NCBI RefSeq assembly: GCF_020740795.1 | Contig: NC_067286.1 | Span: 2,289,990-2,353,989 of the forward strand | Origin: Apus apus | Taxonomy: Eukaryota > Chordata > Aves > Apodiformes > Apodidae | Direction: 5' to 3' | Length of the DNA: 64,000 bases | Shown here: piece by piece, positions 33,599-46,198 of the stretch | Position numbering within the stretch: the first letter of the stretch is position 1 | Layout of the letters: every line of letters begins with the position of its first letter | The notes under the pieces: model-generated | Seen by the model: only the letters and a program-made list of their open reading frames with translations | What the model was told of the DNA's origin: nothing | Databases searched by the model: none | Made by a program: the position numbers and the translations under genes

Positions 33599-35418
33599 TA
33601 CAGTATGTTCCTTAATATCATGACTTGAGGTTACAAGTTCTTGATCAAAACTGAGCATTTTAATGCTGAAAGGTTCTACTAACATTTCTAGTATGTTTAT
33701 TAAGCAGTACCTGGTGGAACAGGGGAATAGTTGTTGTTATGGGAATATAATACAGTGTGCAGACCTAGAATCATTTACCAGTCAAAAATGAATTCTTGGA
33801 GAGTAACCCAGAAAAGATCTTTTATTTTTTGAACCTGAAGATCTTAATCTTCTTTCTTTTGGATGATTTCTAATACAGAACACAGAAAAATGAGAAAAAC
33901 ATGTTGACATTTTACACGTTGCTCTCGATCTTCCTGCATTTAGAGATGCAGAGAACACACCTGATGGGCACGTTTCAGTGCACACAAATGAGACGGCCTC
34001 AATTATATATCATTAAAAAATTACCATCCATGAGATGATTGCTAGTATATCATCTTGAGGTATGATTCATTCTGTGGTTTCAATCTGTGCTGCAGAATAG
34101 GAAGCATGGGAACAAAAGGATATCTTGTTTGGAGTATGAATCTTGGGGAAAGGGTTGTCTTGTCTCCTCCCTGGGATACACTGAGGAGAACCCTGGAATG
34201 GAGGAGACTTAATGAGATCAAGAATCCATCGTGATAAATTAGAAAACACAATGATGGAACTTATTCTCCCTCAGAATTTCTGCTCATTCACTTATGACTG
34301 AGAATCTACTAAATAAGTTTAATTTCTGTCACTAAAATAGCTGAATTACATGTTTGTTTGTTTGGTTTTTTCCCCTGCCTGCATTTAGTGTTAAAGTGAG
34401 AGGCAGCACATAGAAACACCTTGTTAGGCAGAACTCCATAACACAACATGACAAGAAATCTGCAAAGCACAACAAAAATCATAGAAATATTTATGATGAG
34501 GAAACATAAAAAAAACATTTTGAAAGGTGAAATTTGTATAAGTTCCTAAGATGAACATTAAAATGACAGGTAGGAAATACAGTCTATATATGGATGATCA
34601 AAAAAGTCTGGTTTGAGAACAAGGCCAGAACCTTGGAGGATTTCTAGCAGATTGTCATGGAATAGTTATGGTCACTTGTATTTTACAGCTGAGTAGGGTA
34701 ACAATTTAAGCAATACACTGTATTGGTCCCAAAAAATCGTTTTTTAAGGGATTTTGGTTGCAGATTTCCTCAGTTCAGAAGGTCTGAAGCCACACTGTCC
34801 TCTTGTTAGAAATTGGGCTTCTGCTGAAACTGTTAGTGGTTTTTTAGGGGAAAAGAGAGGTCAGACTGGTCAGTGCAGTGTGTATAGCCAGGCCAAAGAA
34901 TTTCAGGTATATTAAAAAAAATAATCCTACATTAAATGTTTTAAATTGAAGATAGGTTAGAAAAAACAAATTAAGTGGTACAACTGCTTTTTTAATTATT
35001 TACAGTGGGGGAGAGTATAATTCATCCCAGGTACTGTGTGAACAGTACTATTTTCCCTATAAAAAGAACAAAAAAACCAGATGAGAGTCAAATTTCACTT
35101 TGAACTAACAGATTTTCTACAAAATCTGATTTGTCAAGTACGGAAATTTCACAGTACAGTTTCTTAAAAATTTAATAAGCAGTTTACCTCTACTTTTTTT
35201 TACTACTTGCTTTTCTACTCCATCACACTGCAAAGCACCTAGAGCTTTGTCAGCTGTAAATTACTCTTTTAATAACTTCATTTATCACATAAATTATTTA
35301 TTTGGTTTACCTTTCATCTAAGGAAATAGGTACTGAACAGCAACACATCTCTTAGCCCCAACATCTCTTTAATAACAAAAACCCCTTATTAACAAGTTTC
35401 CTTTTCTCCCATTTTCAG

Positions 35419-35496
35419 GAGAGCTGTGCAAGAGTGCTGCTGTTCCGGGGAGCCAACAAGGAGATTAAGAATTACAACAGCCAGTCTCCATTCCAG
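35419..35496 (+). CDS. SHANK2: SHANK2 coding exon 8 (ankyrin repeats 6-7)
   Basis: Encodes residues 343-368: ESCARVLLFRGANKEIKNYN then SQSPFQ. It completes repeat 6 (ARVLLFRGANKEIKN) and opens repeat 7. The acceptor ends ATTTTCAG and the donor is CAG then GTAAAG. 78 nt, phase 0 at both ends, so its loss would remove 26 residues without a frameshift but would break two ankyrin repeats. It stands alone between introns of 5.3 and 19.5 kb. Confidence 0.98.
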
Positions 35497-38050
35497 GTAA
35501 AGGAAAACCAATACCCCTTTTCCCTCCTCCCCAGAAATACTGACAAGAAAATCTCATGTGAACTTGGTTTTGTGAAGAAGTTAGATTGCTCAAGGCTGAA
35601 AAGAGCTGTGGAGTAAGCTAACTCTTAGATAAATTGACTCTGAAGTAAATAAAAAAGATAATTTTGAAAACCTTGGCTTTTGTGTGACACAGGAAGTGAA
35701 GATGTCCTAGAATAATTAGAAATGAGAGGAAAACACACTCCCTCTTAGCTATCTGGTGGCACCATCACTGAGTTTGGGAATTACATGAGCTCTTGATGAC
35801 AAAGCATGAAATCATTGGTGTCCTGCAGTCAGAACTGCCTTGTTTTGTGGTTATCTCCAGTCCCATGTGAGAGAGATCCAAGAGCCCACGTAAGGGAGAT
35901 CCAGGGAGTGACTGGGCAGCTCAGCTTTGCTTGGCCCCTGCTGCCTTAGCCAGAAAGAAGCTCTTTCTTCCTTGGATATGAGGTCAGAGAATGGGGCTGT
36001 GTTTCAGGGATAGGACTGATTTAATGCACCATCAGTAGTAAAAGCTGAAGCTGTCATGTGTATCTTCAAGATAAAATGAAGTCTTCCCTTGTATTAGTCA
36101 AAATTTAACAGGTGTTTTTTCACCGTGTCCTTATATTAAAGTATTTTCAGAATACCTAATTAAAAATCCAAATGGAAGGCAATTGTTTGTCCAAAGGGTT
36201 GTCAAGTCTGCCTGAGAACCTTCAGCCCTTATTTCTGAGGCAGTCTTAATTAGCCTGGATTTCAGAGAAACAGTCAGAATGCAAACTGACAAGTGAGAAA
36301 CAGGGATGAAAGCTTTAATATTCATGAAAAAGGAACAGAAAATAGTGCTTCTGGAAGAGCCAGGGCACAGTGCCATTAAAAGGAGCTGTCCTGTTCTGAA
36401 ATGGGAGGGGGAAATTTCCCAAAGCCTAGTAGACTTTCAATCAAAATAAATCCTGATTTACCTTTACTTGTGGTGTCTTTCCCGCTACATCCTTGACCCA
36501 CTTTGGATAATGGTGGCATAGAATTCAAGGAAAATTACCTTTTCTCTCATGCTTTGAAATAGCTGGAATATTAACTGTGTCTGTGTGGGTCTCTGAGCTG
36601 GTTCCTCAAAATCTGTGTGTGTACATAATGCCTCTGAGTGTCAGGCTTTAATAAGAAACAGCAAAAATTTCTTTATCAGTTTAATTATCTCTGTATTTTG
36701 AAGGTTTTCTGGTCATAAGTTGTGTATCTCAGGAGCTTCAGTGTTCTGGCAGCAAATCCCAGCCAGGTAATTGTTCACTTTTGGGACCATTTTCCCAACA
36801 TTGGGGAAACAGTGCATCAATAATTCAATTTTAGGCACAATTTTTGGACTGCTAATAGTTTACTCTCTAAATATATGCTAAGCCTGAGCTTTGCTTTATC
36901 CTTGCAAGAGGCACATACCCAGAAAAAGGAAAGAACTTTCCATCTTTTTACTCTACCCCGTGTTGCTTTTAGGTGTAGGGAATGTAAGAAAAGTTCCAAT
37001 TTGTCCAAATGCAGTGAGTAGAGAAAACCCTGCTGCCAGCACTGCAATAAAGCAGCATTAGAATTAATTCTTTGCCATCTGTCTGTTGCTGACCCAGTCC
37101 ATCAGACACCACAAGTGGAGCTGTTATAAAATTATGCAGAATCCCCTTGAGTTAATAGGATTTGCATACTGAAAATGTTTGCTCATGTAATCAGCAGCAA
37201 GGAACATCAGAGCATCTCATATGTACATAATAAGAATGGTTGTAGCTGCAGCATCTATTCCTTTGAGTAACCCCCATTAGGTTCTTTTCTCAGAAATCTA
37301 AGGGGATGATGCTTTTGAATTGCTGCTTTAGAAAACTGATGGTCTGAGGACTGTGCTGCTCTGCAAAACACAAGTGTTCAGACACGGAGAAATTTGTGTG
37401 TTGCTTTCAGGGTCTGTCAAAGCCTTGTTGATTCTGATGAAAATGAGCAGCAGAGTTAGTGCCCAGCAGTAGTGTCCAATGAATGTGCTGTAGTTTTACC
37501 CCCCAAAAACACCTCAGATGGGCACTGCTTCCTAAGTCACAGTGCTTATCGAAGCAAGTGTGGCTTGACTGGGTCATATGGAAGGGAAACTAATCTGGGC
37601 TGAACTCTGTGCCACTTAATCCAGGTATCCCACCCTGTGCCCGTGTCTCTGCCTGGGAGCTGGCTGAGCTTTTGGCCTTTTCACTTCGGTCAGGATTTGA
37701 TGCTGGGCCAGAAATTAAATGACAGATGGTCTCTTTTGACCCCTCACCCTTCTCAGAAAGGGAAAGGAAAGAGAATAAGGCTTCAGGATGGGTTTTTTTA
37801 TGTTACAACCTCTATTTGATTAGTAAAACCTCCCAAAATATCCTTTCAGAAAAGCCATTATATCCTACCAATGTCCGTAGCTACTTGGTTTTCCACACAT
37901 TTTTTGTGTACCTAGATTAAGGTAGAATAATTTCTTACCTGTCTGACAAATAATATTCCAGGAACTCATTTTGAAATATCAGAGTTTTTCAGTGTTTACA
38001 ATCTGTCGAAATTCTGCTGTGTAAATTAAAATGTAAGTTAAAATGAATAT

Positions 38051-38356
38051 ACAGAATGACAGAATTGCTGGAGTTGGAAGGGACTTCTAGAGGTCATCTA
38101 GTCCAACTCTCCCACTGAAGTAGGATCACCTAGAGCACTTGACACAGAACTGTATCCAGGTGGGTTTTGAATATCTCCAGAGATGGAGACTCCACAACCT
38201 CCCTGGGCAGCCTGTTCCCATGCTCCATCACCCTCACTGTAAAGAAGTTTTCCTCATACTTAAATGGAACTTCTTATGTTCCAATTTGTTCCCGTTGCCC
38301 CTAGTTCTGACACTGAGAACTAGTGAGAAGAGCCTGTCTACACCTTTTTTATAAAG
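38051..38356 (-). mobile_element. CR1 LINE 3' end, antisense
   Basis: The plus strand reads acagaatgacagaattgctg, gagttggaagggacttctag, aggtcatctagtccaactct, then ctccacaacctccctgggca and gttgcccctagttctgacac. About 305 bp, similar in type to the antisense copy at 6048-6245. Confidence 0.92.
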
Positions 38357-41300
38357 TTTTTCCTTTTTCATTTAGTGAGCAGAAGCTCTATATGAATAAT
38401 TCATGACTTTTCATATGGGCTATAAAGCACTTGCAAGCTTAGAGCTAATAAAGCTAATAATTGCTCAGTGTTTTTGAAGCATACCTGTTCAGATATACAG
38501 AGTAACTATTCTGAGGTGGCATTTAGTGACACCTTTTGATGGCAGAGTTGTATCTGAGAATGATTTTTCTCTCTCGGATGTACCTTATTATTGACTGTTG
38601 CTGTCCCAAATCCAAAAGGGTTATCAATGTCCTTATGTTCTATAGATGGCAGAAGGAGCAGGAATGCTCCAGGTCCACTGCAGGTAGAGTTGTTCCTTTT
38701 GATGTTTTGGCTGTACATCTATTTTCAACTGCTCATATTTTTTTGCCTGAATCGAATAATGGGAAACGAAATTTCCCATGCCTGGAATCTCAGGCAGCAT
38801 CGTTGAGAAAAAAAACAAAATGATTCACTTCTTTTGGAGGGTGGGAGAGGGAAAACATGTGTTGTTTTGCTCATACTGCAAAACTCTGCTGACCCACCTC
38901 TCCTGCTCCCATCTCCCCTGTTGTGTTGTTTGGTTTGGTTTTGTTTTCTTTAACAGCCCTGCGTGCTGTCAGTGATCTCCATGTGAATAACGTGGCAGTG
39001 TAAACCTTTTTGCAGTCTGACTCAAATACAGGGGCTCCAAAACCAGGCTGTGTGTTTGGAAACCAGGCTGGCTGGGGGGGAGTGTAGACAGGAGTATTTG
39101 GGAATGGGCTGAGCTTGGAGATGGGTGGGAAAGCACAAGGCCAAGATTGGAAAGGGTCTTGGGGATATTCTTAATCATCAAGGGCAGAAGAAACTCAGAG
39201 GGAAATTGGGACTGACTATATCAAAAAGGAATGTTTGGGTAGTGGTGCTGGGTGGGGAGTGAGCCTTGGGCTGGGGCTGTCACAAGGTGGAGATGCCTCC
39301 AATGTTCCCAGCCCTGCCACCCATCTGTAGAAAAATAATCTTGTTTATTACCCAGCATATCACTATAATGGCTTCCCAAACCCCAGTTTTGATTTGGTTT
39401 ATTATAATTTTGAAATTCTTTTTGGTTAATTTTGAGGGACAAGAAGATGTGGGGGTTTTTTCGGATTTTTTTTGTCTCTGACTTATTTTTGAAAGGGGGA
39501 GACTCTGAGAAAGCTAATTTAAAAACAGTAATCTCTTTCTGATGCCTCAAAAAGGAATCTTTACAAAGTGGTGTTATCTCTCTTGATGTTAAAATGTGTA
39601 ATGGTTCTGTAAATGGAGCATATCAATCACACAAGGATTTTGGTTTTGCCAAGAATGTCAGTTCAACCTAATTCCTTTCCCAAAGCACCTGTGTGAAGAA
39701 TGCATCACTGAATAGTGTGCATTTTTGGCAAAAAATAGCAATCTTTTCTCATGGTGCATTCTACCTTTAGTCAAAGTGTCAGATTTTTCCAGCTTTTGTC
39801 CTGATTTGAGCCAGATTCTGGAATTGTTTCATACTTGCTTTGCTTGTTGTTTGCTTGTTTGTTTTTTTATGTTAGGTCACTGCTTGTGTAGATCAATTAT
39901 GTTGTGTGTTGCAGTACAGAAAGAATAGGTAAAGGGAAATGTGTCATGGAAGGGTGTACAGTCTCATTTGCACTGAGTCATAGTTGATGATATTGAGATA
40001 TTGATAGGAAAATGTTTAAGGTTTTGAGTCCAGAAGTACTGGAATAATTATAACAAAATTTCTACAGAGTGGCTTTTTAAGACTGAGACATAGAGGTGTT
40101 AGTAGGAGGTACATTTAGTATTTTTAAATCTAGACAAGTGTCTAGACCAGAACAAATGATGGTTTTTTCCTTTAAAAACAAAAAAGTGGGTTAGCATGTG
40201 TGTATGTCACATACTCAGCATAGTTTTTAAAAAGATGTACTTAAAAGAAAAAAAAAAAATATGAAAAAAGGAGTTCACATGTTGATATACCCAGATGCAA
40301 ACGGTGTTTAGTTATGACATGTTTTCTTGTCACTTACCTTGAAGTGCTATTTATGTAGCAGAAATCATGTTCTCACTTGAGAAAAGAGGTGTCTTTTTTT
40401 TTAATTTTACGTATCTCCTTGGACATATTTATGCCTTTGTAGTGGTGATATAGTATCTGTTCAGGTATTAGGAGAAAAAGTTGCCAAAGGAAATTAATCC
40501 AGAGAATAGAAGAGAGAAAAGCTGTACTGTTCCAAGTAATACTTGCAACAGGAGAGTACTCAATGGCAAGTTAGAGGTGACCTCACATGCCAGGAGATTT
40601 CCTGCTCTCATCAACTGTGAAGTATTGACAAATTGTTGAGCAGATGCTTCTCCTTACTGGCACATGAAGTACAATTACCCAAGGTCAAGATTTGGTTCCT
40701 TAATGAAATGGTGGCAAGAAAATAAGAAAGCAGAATATAATACTCATGCTGAAAACATGAGATGTCAAAGATGCTTCTACCTTTGAAGATATTGCAGCTA
40801 CTTCTGAAAATTTAGACCTTGACCTAAGGAGCTTTCACTGATACTCTCACTTGGCTCAATGAGGGCTGGATGTAGCAAGAGATAAAGGAGCAGAAAAATC
40901 TGTATTGATAGAGGGGGGTGAAAATTCATTCCTCTTGACCCAGTGATGGTTTGGACAGTGCTGGCTGATCACTCCTGACCCTTGTCTTAACCTATCATGC
41001 TTTCTGAAAAGCAGACAAATGGAAGTAATATAGTAAAACATATAGAAATTAAATGATAGGTTTACCTTTTATTGAGAAGGGCAAAATATTGCCACACTTG
41101 GAGATGTGAAAAACACTGACTGCAGAAGGTGTCTTCTTTAAAAAAAATGTTTTTAAAAAGCAGTTGTTGCTGCACAATTGTTGTATGAGTGTAAACTTAT
41201 GCAGGACTGTCCAGGAGACCATTTTTTTTGGTGTTGTGCTCCATGTAGAGGATCCCAGACCCTTTTATTTACACTTTTATTCTCCCTCTCCCCACTGAGA

Positions 41301-42550
41301 CAGGGATGTTCAGCCAAAATGCCTCAGGTGTTCTCACACGCAGCAGAATTCCTTGGGAAAAAATGTCTCTGAGGTAGCCAGGAGACAATCTGTCCATTTT
41401 TCCACTAAATGGATAAACTTCCAAAAACTCAGAAGCAACTGAAACTCAGTTATAAAAGGGAACAAATTAAAGAAACTAAATTCTGAGGGCCACTACCAGT
41501 TCTTGCCTCAAAGTAAGAGAGGCTTGTCTGCGACTCAGAGGCAATTAGTTGTCGTGGGTGAAGTTGCAAGAGGCAGTGGGGATTTGTATAATCTTAATTT
41601 AATTATAGGATTTTGAGAACAAGATTAAACATTACTCCTGTGATTTTGTTTATACTATATCCTAGAAGAGAAGGTGGAGAGGGTAAGTTCTTAAATAGCC
41701 TGATCCTAACTGGGCAGTGGTAGATAGCAGGTCTTAGCCTTGTTAAAAGGTCAGCTTTGTGTTTTTTTTTTTTTTTTTCTGTAGCTATAAAGAGAATGGT
41801 GAATCTTGAAATTGGAAATATTTTATTTCATTGTTGAACCTCTTGGAAGAATTTTTTTGTGGTTTTATTTCCTAATAGTGAATTTAGGGTGAATAAATAT
41901 TTTGTCTCTAAGCCATCAGAAAACCCCATTAGCCCCAAGACAGGAATGATATGAACAAGATTAATAGAAAATGTCCATTTATTGGTGTTGCATAATTGCC
42001 AGGGTTTCAGATGTATTGAAATGGAAATGGTAGACACTGTATAAACATCTAAGAGAGTGACAGATACCTAGTTGTTTTTATTCTCACTATTCTTGCAGAA
42101 AAGTCTATTGTATCAGGCTCTGCTCTGTGGGAGAGATGAGACATGTTGTTCTATGAATTCTTGATTCTTTTACCTGTATGTGTGGTATAAGAAGGTTAAA
42201 CCTTATGGGAAATTTGTTTCACAAACCATAGAGAAGCAGGTTTGCAGTAATCTGCTACATTTACATTTTTCTCATTGTTAAAGCATGTTATTTTGAGATA
42301 TCAGTACCATTCAGTAGCTCTATAAAATGTAATATCTTGTTACCTTTTGTATGCTGTTATTATGTGTGTGATAGCTTTAGTGACACTGACTGAATTAGTC
42401 AACACTGATGAACCACAAATACCAAAGAAACTGAAATCCACCTTTTTTGCTGGGGCTGCTTCTGCCACGATGACCAGGATGCCCAATGATCTTTTCCTGC
42501 TGTTTTCCTGTGTTTCTCTGTCTGCCTGTAATCGAACGGATTGTCACAAC

Positions 42551-42781
42551 TTCAGATAAGATGTAAGGAAGAAATGGTTTACAATAAGGGTGGTGAAACA
42601 CTGGCCCAGGTTGCCCAGAGAGGTGGTAGATGCCTCAACCCTGGAAACATTCAAGGTCAGGTTGGACAGGGCTCTTGAGCAACCTGATCTCATTGAAGAT
42701 GTCCCTGCTCACTGCAGAGGGGTTGGAATGGATGACCTTTAAAGGTCCCTTCCAACTCAAACCATTCAAAGTTTCTATGAA
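42551..42781 (+). mobile_element. CR1 LINE 3' end, sense
   Basis: Reads gataagatgtaaggaagaaa, gtgaaacactggcccaggtt, then gcagaggggttggaatggat and cctttaaaggtcccttccaa. About 230 bp. The final octamer tail is degenerate (cattcaaagtttctatgaa). Confidence 0.92.
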
Positions 42782-45700
42782 CTTGCACTTGAGTGTCTGG
42801 GCAACAATGGTATTTTTATTTGGTGTCCATGCAGTGCTGAGCACAGCCTGAAGGTAGGATTTGTGAGCCCTTCAGACCTGCAAGTACAGATTAATGATCA
42901 TAATTATGATGGATGGGCAATGTGGTGACATTTTTTCTTGTTTTTGAATGATTCTACAGGCTATTGAGTGTTAATTGCTGGCAATATCCAAGTGATTTCT
43001 CGTTGCTTGTTAAGATGGAGGATCTCTGCCTGTAGGACAGACTTAGCATCTTCTTGCATTGGCATTTGGAGAGAACATTTGTGACAAGCAGTTGGCAAAT
43101 GCTGCTGACCAGTGTTTGTCTTCCTCAGAGTTTGTTACTGGCATTGACTTTCACTAGACTGCTCTTTCCAAAGGTTTTAGTATAGTTAACCCTCATTGTG
43201 TGGAACGAATCCACCTAATGTATTAGGTAAAATAATCATAGTATTTCATTAACCATCTGCGTTTCATCCCGTGGACATCCAAAAGCAGCTTGAGCTGTTT
43301 AAGCAACACTGTATTATTAAGTGTCTGCAGAATGGAATCCCATAAACAGTCTTTACTGTGAAATAGTGGGCAGTATCTACTGTCTGCTGTGAGTAGGAAG
43401 ACATTTTTCTGGAAGTGTCTGGGGAAGAAGCAGCTAATATAGCCCATTTTGGCTTTTCCATGAGGTAGGACTTCCTTCAGAAGCTGAATATTGTCATTTA
43501 CTGTGATTGAAAGGAAAGCAAAATATACAAATAGCACCCTTTGACAGTCTTTTCCTAAAAGAGTTCAGCTGAAGAAGACTGCATTTCATGGCTTTTTGAT
43601 TTAGCATACTATTGGGTGGGGGAGGTGTGTGTGAGAAAATTAAGTCAGTTTTCTTAGAGGCTGTGTCTTATCTGGTTAATCTGATGCTGCAACCTGGCTT
43701 GATCTGCTTTTAGTAAATACTCCTTTGGAATTGCTGCTTGCCCATGTAGCAGTAATAAGGATTATGTAATAACTGGCTTTTGATGGCTCTTTCCAACTTG
43801 AGCTAGATTTTTCCATGGAATGGGTCTGTCATTGTAAGGGTGTGAGTATCACACAGCTTTTTTTGCTTTTCTCTATTAATTATTAAAATGCAAGTATAGA
43901 AAAAAGTGTATTAGTTGAGCATGGCTTGCGAGGTGGCACTTCAAGCAGAGCAGCAGAAAGAAGATGTCATGTACTTTTTTTCTACTTTTAAAATAGATAT
44001 AAACATTACATTTCCCAATTCCTGCAGTGACTGTGGAGGAGGTTTAATACAACCCGTGCAAAGTAAGATCACCTAAATTCCGTAGTTATTTCTCATCTGA
44101 AAAAAACCCAAGAGGAAATAAAAGAAGCAGTGAAATTGTGCCCGGGATGAATTTGCCTGCGTGTTCCTTTTTAGCTTTCTGACTTGTTCTGTGGTAACTT
44201 TAATCAACTTGCCAGTTTATTCAGTTCAGCACTTTCTGGTCCTTGCATAGCAACGGGATCCTTTTGTCACAGGAGTTAGGTTTGCATTTCAAAGCCGAGA
44301 GGGTGAGGTGATTTACAAGTGATTTGCTCACATGTTGTGAGGAAATGACTTGTATTTTTTTATCTTGGTGTCCAAGCAGGCTCAATTGAATCTGAAGGTA
44401 TTCAGTCATGGCTTATGCATGAGTAAGAGGAGTGAAGTTTTGAGAAGGCAGTTGTGTGTGTTGATGGAAGGACAATGTAAAATAAAATACAGGTTCTGCT
44501 TTTTAAATCATAGCAAGGTTACTGGAGAATGAAGAGAGCTGCCTACAGGCATTGGAGGCGTCACCCCAGTGTAGAGTCCTGCTAAGACAGCACTGCAGGA
44601 CATCAAGAGACTAAAAGGAAGTCATTCCATTTTGACTTGAATTCACTAAGCTACTCAGCTCTGGAACTGCCTCATGACTACGGAGGGTAGTTCAGAAGGA
44701 CCCACAGGGTCTGTAAAAGCTCTTGCGAGCAAAACCAGCATTTTAGTAATGAAAATGGGCCAGCCCTGTTATGCTTGCAGTGCACTTTTTTTTGATAATA
44801 GTCAGCTAAATAAAAGTAATGTATTTGGTTGCACGTTGTTTTCTTGTTTTTAAAATTTTAATTGCTCAAAAATATTTAGGGTAAAATTCTTGTTCCTTTG
44901 AAGCAGATAAAATTCTGTTTGATTTCACTGAGGTGGAAATTTGTTCTTCACACTTAAGATGGTTTCAAAGCCATGCTACTGAATCTTTTTTAATATAATA
45001 TATTCTAGTGCATATGTTTTATTTTAATTAATATTTCCTGACTTTACTGCTGTGTTATTATTTTAACATATCCAAAATTGCACAATGTATTGCAACAAAT
45101 GACTTGCTTTATGCAAAGTCTTTGGGTATGAACTTGTAGCTGAAAACAAATTGCTTTCTCTTCTGAGTGGAAATTTCTTAGGAGTTTTGAGAGGCAAAAC
45201 CCGTGCTTGGGAGGCTATGGTTGTATTTTCTGTTTCCATTCCCTGAAGAGTGTGTGGGGTATAGTTGCATTCCCTACAGTAGCTGCTGCTGGAGAAGTCT
45301 CTTTGTTGTTGCCCAGCTGGGATGTTGACCTTGTCCCACCTATTTTAGGGCACTTCCCATGAGGTTTAGGCTCCAAGGGTGTGAAAAATGCTTAGATCTT
45401 AGTGCTGCACGTAGCAATACTTGACATTTAAAAACCTACTCTTTGATTACAATTAAAAAAATAGCCAGGGTGCCAGCGTGGGGTGGTCCTCACCAGGGAA
45501 GCTGTCGAGATTGCTTGGAGAGCTTCCATAAGGGGCTGCACCCAGCCCTGTGGAGCTGCCTTCTTGCTGTGCTCTGGAAAGCAAGAATACTTTGACCTTA
45601 ATACTAAGGTGAAGTGAAGGGGACAAGCCTTTGTTTAAACGGTGCTAAAATGATCCAGGGAGTGATGAAGAGCCTCAAAGAAATATTGGCCCTTTCCCAT

Positions 45701-46185
45701 AATTTATATTTTCAGATGCTAAAACTAGTTGTTGAGCAAATGCAAGGGATCTATTTTAAGCTGCTGCATGTCAATATCTGACTACAGATGGCTCCGTGAA
45801 TCATAGTTGGAAGAAGGAAAAATGTTAGACACTAAGATATTGTTGCTAAGAGATTTTTGTACACAGTATGCTAACATGTGCTGGCAAATTTGGGAACAGT
45901 AGCAGCAGCGTGCTTGGGGAGAAAAAAAATTCAGTGGTGAAGAAACTGTCTTCAAAGGACTATTTAAAGGATAGTAACATGATTGTGCTTTGTTGTATCA
46001 AGGACTGGTGAAGATGAAATTGTCTTTCAAGCAGATAACATACAGAAAACAGCCAAAAGGTAAAGCTCAACTCTAGCCAATGAAAGAGAAAGTGGAGACT
46101 AGAAAGACATAAAATGGAAATCGATACTTTGGGCGTTGAATTCAGGAACTGTCAAGAAGATTAAAGGTGATAGCTGCTGATATTT

Positions 46186-46198
46186 TGCCATCTACTGG
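46186..46198 (-). promoter_or_regulatory. CTCF-like core motif
   Basis: The plus strand TGCCATCTACTGG is the complement of CCAGTAGATGGCA, which fits CCASYAGRKGGCR at every position. It differs by one base from the motif at 29587-29599 and has the same orientation. Occupancy is unknown. Confidence 0.35.

Larger units (their letters stand above)
30082..35418 (+). other. SHANK2: SHANK2 intron, coding exons 7-8
   Basis: A 5.3-kb intron. It carries a long sense CR1 at 30445-30933, a 14-bp perfect hairpin at 30934-30964, a small palindrome at 31188-31206 and a short sense CR1 at 33469-33598. 31210-33460 and 33600-35418 are AT-rich; apart from a short TTTG-type run at about 34352-34366 I see nothing in them. 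Confidence 0.92.

Noticed and set aside
35746..35762. String ctatctggtggca as a further CTCF-like site
   Set aside because: Has a mismatch at a key G of the core on the minus strand; too weak to keep.
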